Below, one piece after another: positions 58,269 through 64,000 of a stretch of DNA of 64,000 nucleotides. Position 1 is the stretch's first letter. The number at the start of each line of letters is the position of its first letter. The stretch covers positions 558,001 through 622,000 of the forward strand of contig CM040445.1 in NCBI GenBank assembly GCA_022749755.1, written 5' to 3'. The notes under the pieces were generated by a model. The model searched no databases. It was not told where the DNA came from and saw nothing but the letters and a program-made list of their open reading frames with translations. This DNA is from Azadirachta indica (taxonomy: Eukaryota > Streptophyta > Magnoliopsida > Sapindales > Meliaceae). The position numbers and the translations under genes are program-made.

Positions 58269-59714
58269 TCAAAAAAATGGTTTTATCAATGACCTACCAC
58301 TTCGGAGAGTAGTGATGGAGTTGGCATTCTCGTGTTGTGTGCCATTTGAGTTAAAATCACTTACATGAAATTGACCTGCTAGATTTGGCTGTGGTTGAGC
58401 AGGAAATTTACCTTTCTCTTGACTGCGCAAAGCTGAGGTCAATGTTGAAAGTGTATTCTTGATATCATCAATGGTTTGTGATGTTTGATTGTTTATGCTT
58501 GTTTGCCCTTGCATGAATGTTTGCAATGTTTCCTCAAGAGTTTTCAAATGTGATGAACGGTATGATGGAAAATTTGAAGGTCTTTGAGGTGGTGGATGGG
58601 CATGATTATCATTTCTCTAACTAAAATTTGGGTGATTTCTCCATCCAGGATTGTATGTTTCAGAATATGGAGAATTAAAGGAAAAAGACTTTTTAAAGGA
58701 ATTCATAGAATTTGCTTGGTCATGCAACACTTCTTTAAAAATAGGAATATTTGGACAATCTTGAGTGGAATGTCCCATGACTTCACAAATTTCACAAATT
58801 TCATCATTATGCACAGATTTGACCTCTTTAACTTTCCTTAATTCCATGGCTTCAATCTTTCTCGTTAAATTTGTAATTCTAGCACTTAGATCATTTTCTT
58901 GACTCAAATTATATTTACCCCCACTAGAACTAGTCATATTAGATCTAATTGAATTTTCAAAGGAGATAGAGGTTTGCCAGAATTGAGAGTTCTCAGCTAA
59001 ATGATCTAAATACTCTAAAGCTTCTTCTGGGTCTTTGTCTACAAATTCACCATTATACATCGTTTCAACAAATTGTTTTGTCTCTGGTGTTAACCCTTCA
59101 TAAAAGAAACTTATCGTACGCCATTTTTCAAAACCATGGTGTGGGCATGAATTCAACAAGTCTTTAAATCTTTCCAAACATTGAAAATAGGTTTCATTTC
59201 CTTTTTGACAAAAATTTTGAATTTGTCTCTTGAAAGCATTTGTTTTATGTATTGGAAAAAATTGCTTTAAAAACTTGGTTTGCATTTCTTGCTATGTGCC
59301 TATAGATCTAGGTCTTAATGAATTAAGCCATGTTTTTGCTTTATCTTTTAAAGAAAAAGGAAAAAATTTTAGCTTAACTATTTCTTCACTACATGTTTGA
59401 TCTATAAATGTGGCACATACTTCCTCAAATTCTTTCAAATGTAAATAAGGACTCTCAGACTCTAAGCCATGGAAATTAGGAAGTAAAGGAATCATACCGA
59501 GCTTAAATCTGAAGTTATTTGCATTGAGCGGAAAAATAAAGCATGAAGGAGATGAATTTCGAGGAGGCTGCAAATATTCACGCATAGTTCGAACATGATG
59601 ATTTTCATTTTCTCCATGTATACTTTCATTTTCAGCCATAGTGTTAGTTGTGTGTGAGTTTGAAGATGAATCAAACAAATTTCCAAAGGAGGTTTCAGAA
59701 TTACCTTTCACCAA
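58269..59714 (-). pseudogene. Gypsy gag with zinc knuckle, interrupted by stops
   Basis: The gag core reads IPLLPNFHGLESESPYLHLK, FPFSLKDKAKTWLNSLRP, then TAG (59294-59292) where Trp is expected. It continues MQTKFLKQFFP, CLERFKDLLNSCPHHGFEKW, FYEGLTPETKQFVETM and the CCHC knuckle CEICEVMGHSTQDC. A second TAG (58619-58617) stands where Trp is likely (NFS-W-RNDNHAH). The frame then continues to about 58269, where it degenerates. Confidence 0.85.
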
Positions 59715-60108
59715 TCGACGAGAATGAGGATCACAATACTATCCAAGCATAAAAATAATAATAATAATAAAAAAACACAATACAATAAATGTTAGCACAA
59801 TAAAACAAATAAAAAAAAAAGAAAAGAGGTGGTATAACTTTCCTCTTAATAAAATTATTGTAAATGAAAATAACAACACAATACGTAATAAAAAAAATTA
59901 AGAAAGGTGACAAAGCCTACCATGAACAAAAATTAGGTGGTATGTGTAGAACCAACCATAATGTAAATATAAATGAGCGGCTGAGCCTCCCAATAAAAAT
60001 AAATAACAACAAGTAAATTAAAAAATATATATATTGAAGTTAGAGTTAGAGGTTAAAGTTAGTAAAAGAAAATTAAACAAGAACTAGTAAACTTTATACA
60101 AACCGTAT

Positions 60109-60126
60109 TCCCCGGCAATGGCGCCA
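60109..60126 (-). promoter_or_regulatory. tRNA-Asp-type primer-binding site
   Basis: TGGCGCCATTGCCGGGGA on the minus strand, 6 bp after the 5' LTR. It is complementary to the 3' end of plant tRNA-Asp with a single mismatch (A for G at position 8). Confidence 0.85.
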
Positions 60127-60132
60127 AAAATT

Positions 60133-61534
60133 TGCTACAACTTAAAGGTTGTAACTCCCAAGTATAGGTTGTCTCAAGTAATAAAGTTCGAAAATCCGAG
60201 TGTCGGTCCACAAGGAATATGTTATATTAAGTCTACAAGTCTAAAGGTCTAAATATTACAAATTCGAATATTCCAATGGAGTGAATTTGCTTATTGTCAA
60301 ATTTAAATTCTATATTATTATATATTAGGGCATGAGGGATCTATTTTAATGATTTGTATAAAACTTATTCTTGATCTTTTTTTTTTAAAGAAAAATACAA
60401 TTAAGAATCAAAAGAAGTGATCTTAATTGGATGATGAAAACAAAACATTTAAGCACAAAAAAATCAAAAGACTTGCCTTTTAGTTGATGGTGAAAAACTA
60501 TAAGTTGCCTTACTCTTGATATGTGGAAAATATCTAAGCATTCAATGTACCATTTGTTAACAATGAATCAAGGTTTCTAACAATTCAAAATCACTTGCAA
60601 AATATAGTACTCAATCAATAAAAAGATTAACAATGAAGAACAAAACAAAAGATCAAAGAACAAAACTATAAAATCATCAAAAGTTCACCCTTAGCCCTAA
60701 TTATGAAATTAGAAATACATCATTTAATTGAAATTTAAATTACAACAATAAAATAGAAATGGAAAACAAAACTGGTCTCCCTCCTTACTTCCACGTCTTC
60801 CTTTATATAGGTAAAACAAAAGATATTCCACATGAGTGAAGATAATTTGGTCAATTTCCAATTAATCACGCTTTACCAACTTCCAACATATTTTTGATCA
60901 TGAAAACCACCGAATTTCGTAAAGCATCCTTCTTCAAAGTTGTAGGTGGATGACTCATCTTTCTAATGGTCCATATCTCGCTCTTATTTCTATTTTAGAC
61001 CATGAGTTGTGTTGAAAATAGGCAGAGATGTTCAAGTAACATTTCTCCACCGCTCTTCTAGAATGATAGCTCTTTTTGGTAACTGACCAGTTGAAATTTG
61101 AGAAAGTACAAAACATAAACAATTTAGATCTCTTTCTCAGCTTTCTATATCATCCAACCATGTAATTTTTCGTTACATATTTAGGGAGATACGGCTCAAA
61201 TACGGAAGCATGTTGGGCTGATTCAAAGATGCGCTTGAGTTCTGTTGAAGCCCAATTTCGTCTCATTAATTGCTCGAACTAGTCCAACCTTTGGCTTACA
61301 AAGTTGTGAAATGATGAGTTTATATTTGTCTAGCCCAAGAATCGTATCAATTGATAATTTGGATTGAAAGATACGCTCATTATACGAAACCTACGCAAAA
61401 CTAACTATTTAGTCCAATCATGTTTTACAATTCAATATAAAGGAATATGCTTCATTATTGGGGAATAGAATGACATTATTAAATGTAAATCATAATATTT
61501 CTTTTGATAAACCTACACTTTTAAATATTCATCA
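60133..61534 (-). repeat. 5' LTR of the gypsy element (1402 bp)
   Basis: Same length as the other LTR. It carries the sense-strand TATA box (TATATAAAG, minus strand, about 60801-60809), the presumed promoter for the gag-pol-LOG transcript. Confidence 0.95.
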
Positions 61535-63625
61535 CAGACATGGAGTGTTTGATGCTAATAAGATTTAATCATTAAGCTTTTGTGAAAAATGTATCTTAGA
61601 AAATTCTACAAGAGTGAAGTTTGGAATTGTTGAGCAAAAAAGAAAAAGGTTTTAGAATATATTCACTCAAATTTATAGGGACCTTTCTTAGATGGTTTCA
61701 AAATATTTATTATCCTTAATAAATGATTACTCTAAAAGGACTTCGGTCTATATGCTAAAATCTAAAGATCAAGTGCTTCAAAAGTTAAAAAAATTGAAGT
61801 TGCAGATAGAGAACTAGACAAATAAAAGGGTGAAATGGCTACAAATTGACAATGACATATTGTAATTAAGAATTAGAGAACTTTGCAAGAAAAGTGATAT
61901 TTCAAGATAGAGAACTATGGAATGACCTTAAAATAGAATAGTCTTACTAAAGGGATGAGTAAGAATTTAATGGAGAAGATAAGATACTTATTAGTGTAAC
62001 TAAGGCTTTAAAGTTTGTATAGGCAGAAGATTGATGATAATAACATATTTTGTAAATAGAAGCCCATCAACGATAATTAAGCTCAAAACTCCTACTAAGA
62101 TATGATTTAGGAAGAAAGCTTTATAAAATCACTTGAGAATCTTTAGTTGTCTTGCACATGCACATACAAAATCAAGGGAAGCTTGATACTATAATGATAA
62201 AAGGTGTGTTTGTATGTTATCGAAAGGGTATTAAAGGGTATAAGCTTTATTGTCCCTCACTTAAGTCATCGAGATTCATCCTAAGTAAAGATGTAAAGTT
62301 TCATGATGAAGTTTTACTTGATTTTCAATAAAAAGGATAAAAGTCAAACAATGACCCTACATAAGAACTAGAATTTGAGAGGTTTCACATTAGAAAGAAA
62401 ACACTAGGATATTGGGTTCTAGGCTCCTCGATTCAGAACTTAACTCAAACGAATAAGAAAGAGACTTGATATGAAGAACAAGTTGAGCAAACAAGTCAGG
62501 ATGATGTTGATGACTATTAATTAACAAATGATAGAACAAAGAGACTAATCAGACCTTCGACTAAGTTTTGTTATGCTGATTTGATAGCATATGCATTGAA
62601 GTCTGATTAGTAAAGAATCTACTTGTCACAAAGAAGTTACGAATTCAAACCATAAGCAAAGATAGATTGAAGCTGTGCAAAAAGAAATAAAATCTTTGAT
62701 GAAAAATCATACTTGATAGCTTGTTAACTAGCCAGAGACTAAGGAAGTTTTTAGGTCTAAATAGACCTATAAGATGAAAGAGTTATTTTAGTGAAACAAA
62801 AAGATACAATGGAAAACTTATTGCCAAAGTCTTCACTCAAAGAAAATAGGTTGACTTTACCAAAGTATTTTCTCTAGTGGTGAAACTAACTCTATTAAAG
62901 CACTTGTAGTATTTATAACATCTCAAAACTGGAAAATTAAGCAAATGAATGTCCAGATAGCCTTCGTACATGTTGATATGTTTGAGAATATTGTGCTAAC
63001 TCTACTTAAGGGATGTGTAATTATCAAAAAAAAAAAAAACTGGTGTATTTATTGAGAAAGTCACTTTATGGCCTCAAGTAATCACCGAGAGAATGGTTCT
63101 TGAAATTTGATGAATTTATAGTTCAAATAAAACTACATCATAAGTAAACATGACAATTATTTATACTTTAAAACTCTCAGGGCTAAAATAACATGCAATT
63201 CATGTACTCTTGTATGTAGATGAAATGTTGATAGATTTTCAAAGCAAAGTTGAGATTGATAAGTTGAAAAGCAGTTGAATAAAGCAGTTGAAATGGAGGC
63301 TACGTAAGGCCAACAAAGAAAATCTTAGGCATTAAGTTGAGAAGGATTATAAACGAAGGATCAATATTTTTATCACAAGAGAAGTATATCATGAGGGTTC
63401 TAAAAAAATTTAGGATATAGAATTCCAAGTCATGACACCTCTAGCAGCTCATTTTAAGCTCTAAAGTTTGTAAAGTCTAGAGATAGAAAATGAGAAGAAA
63501 CAAATAGAAGTAATTCCTTAAGCAAATGTGGTTGGAAGCTTGATGTATGCTATGATATGTACAAGGCTAGACATTGCTCATATAGTTAATGTGTGGTTAG
63601 CATGTTTCATGGCTAACTTTAGAAA

Positions 63626-64000
63626 TAGAGGTGACACATGGGTTAGGCCAGCCCACAAAATTAAAACCCAAAAAGGCTCACGTGCAGAGTTAGCCCAAAC
63701 ACACACAATAGTCGTGTCAGGAAAAATTGAGTTTGTTTCATAATTTTTTAGCTTGACATGACCCATGAAGCTTGGCCTACGCGGATCATGCCAGGCCTGT
63801 GCTTGGGCAAACCTGTGGGGCAGTTTGATTTTTGTTTGACTTCAAAAAATTAATAAATATTTTACATTAGTGGAAATTAAGTACGAAACTTTGAAACAGT
63901 AGTCAAATAATATTACCACTGGGCCACTTACAATCTTTTGTAAAATTGTATAAACAAATCATATTTAATAAGCATACATATTTAATTTATACAAATAAAA
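63626..64000. other. Unclassified repeat sequence replacing the copia 3' end
   Basis: The copia reading stops near 63625 and a GC-richer block follows with recurring GCCTACG/GCCAGGCCTGTGC/GGGCAAACC motifs (63640-63830), then AT-rich DNA. It resembles ends of plant DNA transposons with GGCC-rich termini, but no boundaries are visible. Confidence 0.35.

Larger units (their letters stand above)
51365..61534 (-). mobile_element. Ty3/gypsy LTR retrotransposon (Athila/Tat-like) with LOG cargo
   Basis: A complete element of 10170 bp on the minus strand, inserted in the copia ruin and flanked by CAGAC at 51360-51364 and 61535-61539. Both LTRs are 1402 bp. I count about 50 differences between them by eye (roughly 96.5% identity), mostly transitions. 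The primer-binding site at 60126-60109 matches the tRNA-Asp 3' end with one mismatch. The polypurine tract GGTTGGGGGGTG abuts the 3' LTR. Order of parts: 5' LTR, leader, gag with zinc knuckle, protease, reverse transcriptase, residual RNase H, integrase, two small ORFs, a LOG-like frame, 3' LTR. Lineage is judged from the integrase and C-terminal motifs ([17 protein letters not shown]) and the Asp primer. It is defective (stops, a frameshift, an internal deletion). Confidence 0.93.
49750..63625 (+). mobile_element. Degraded Ty1/copia element, plus strand, split by a gypsy element
   Basis: The presumed 5' LTR ends near CTCAACA 50411, followed by TGATATTAGAGC (50414-50425), a variant of the initiator-Met primer site TGGTATCAGAGC. 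Then come gag (50777-50870: VKIKDENHIVILLSFL, KSYNHFVETL), protease/GAG-pre-integrase (50990-51340: GGKILMSKNKACKVIKIKSV, HQVRHIPYLKRNLIS) and, after the inserted gypsy element (51365-61534), integrase (61540-61860: GVFDANKI, NDYSKRTSVYMLKSKDQV) and reverse transcriptase/RNase H (62660-63610: LLYVDEMLIDFQSKVEIDK, PLAAHFKL, VVGSLMYAMICTRLDIAHIV). Stops and shifts are frequent. The 3' end is truncated near 63625 and the 3' LTR is not in view. Confidence 0.8.

Overview
The window is plant nuclear DNA, AT-rich (gene-poor stretches look like 75-80% A+T), with spliced genes, GT-AG introns and dense nested transposons. The terpene synthase, organic-cation transporter and other proteins read like a woody eudicot. 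My best guess is Citrus or a close Rutaceae relative; this rests on recalled protein similarity and no search was run. A run of exactly 100 N at 25628-25727 marks a scaffold gap, so this is a draft assembly.

Host genes, left to right. (1) The last five exons of a TPS-a sesquiterpene synthase (+, 106-1906), with the textbook 373/219/139/249/300-bp exon set but an in-frame TAA in the 139-bp exon. (2) An organic cation/carnitine transporter (OCT, MFS; +, 12950-16710, two exons). About 3 kb upstream lies a broken copy of its promoter and first codons (about 9610-9889). (3) A small conserved plant protein of unknown function (-, 18206-18913, two exons). (4) An RRM protein resembling mitochondrial ORRM2 (-, 24142 to the gap). 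(5) UDP-glucose 4-epimerase (UGE; +, 36671-38815, nine exons). (6) A CASP-like membrane protein (+, 39582-40446, three exons). (7) DEAD-box helicase RH47-like (-, 41008-42684, no intron, two apparent frameshifts). (8) A protein phosphatase 1 inhibitor-2-like gene (+, 44784-46424) whose first exon I could not place.

Transposon landscape. 4.2-9.2 kb: a pair of roughly 0.6-kb direct repeats enclosing an organelle-derived insert with a truncated trnE and a degenerate 60-80-bp tandem array. 20367-21543: a non-autonomous TIR element with a perfect 8-bp target duplication. 26.8-29.7 kb: a MULE transposase pseudogene cut by a solo LTR (27390-29277, duplication TTCTG). 31.36-34.16 kb: at least five inverted-repeat pairs, several nested. 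48.2-63.6 kb: two Ty1/copia ruins in opposite orientations. The plus-strand copia is split by a 10.17-kb Ty3/gypsy element (51365-61534, minus strand, 1402-bp LTRs, duplication CAGAC).

The most unusual object is inside that gypsy element. Between the end of pol and the 3' LTR it carries, in sense orientation, an intronless LONELY GUY (LOG) cytokinin-activating-enzyme reading frame (53184-53834) and two small ORFs of unknown origin. This looks like host-gene capture from a spliced transcript. The element is not autonomous: tryptophan codons have become stops at five or more places, and most of the RNase H region is missing.
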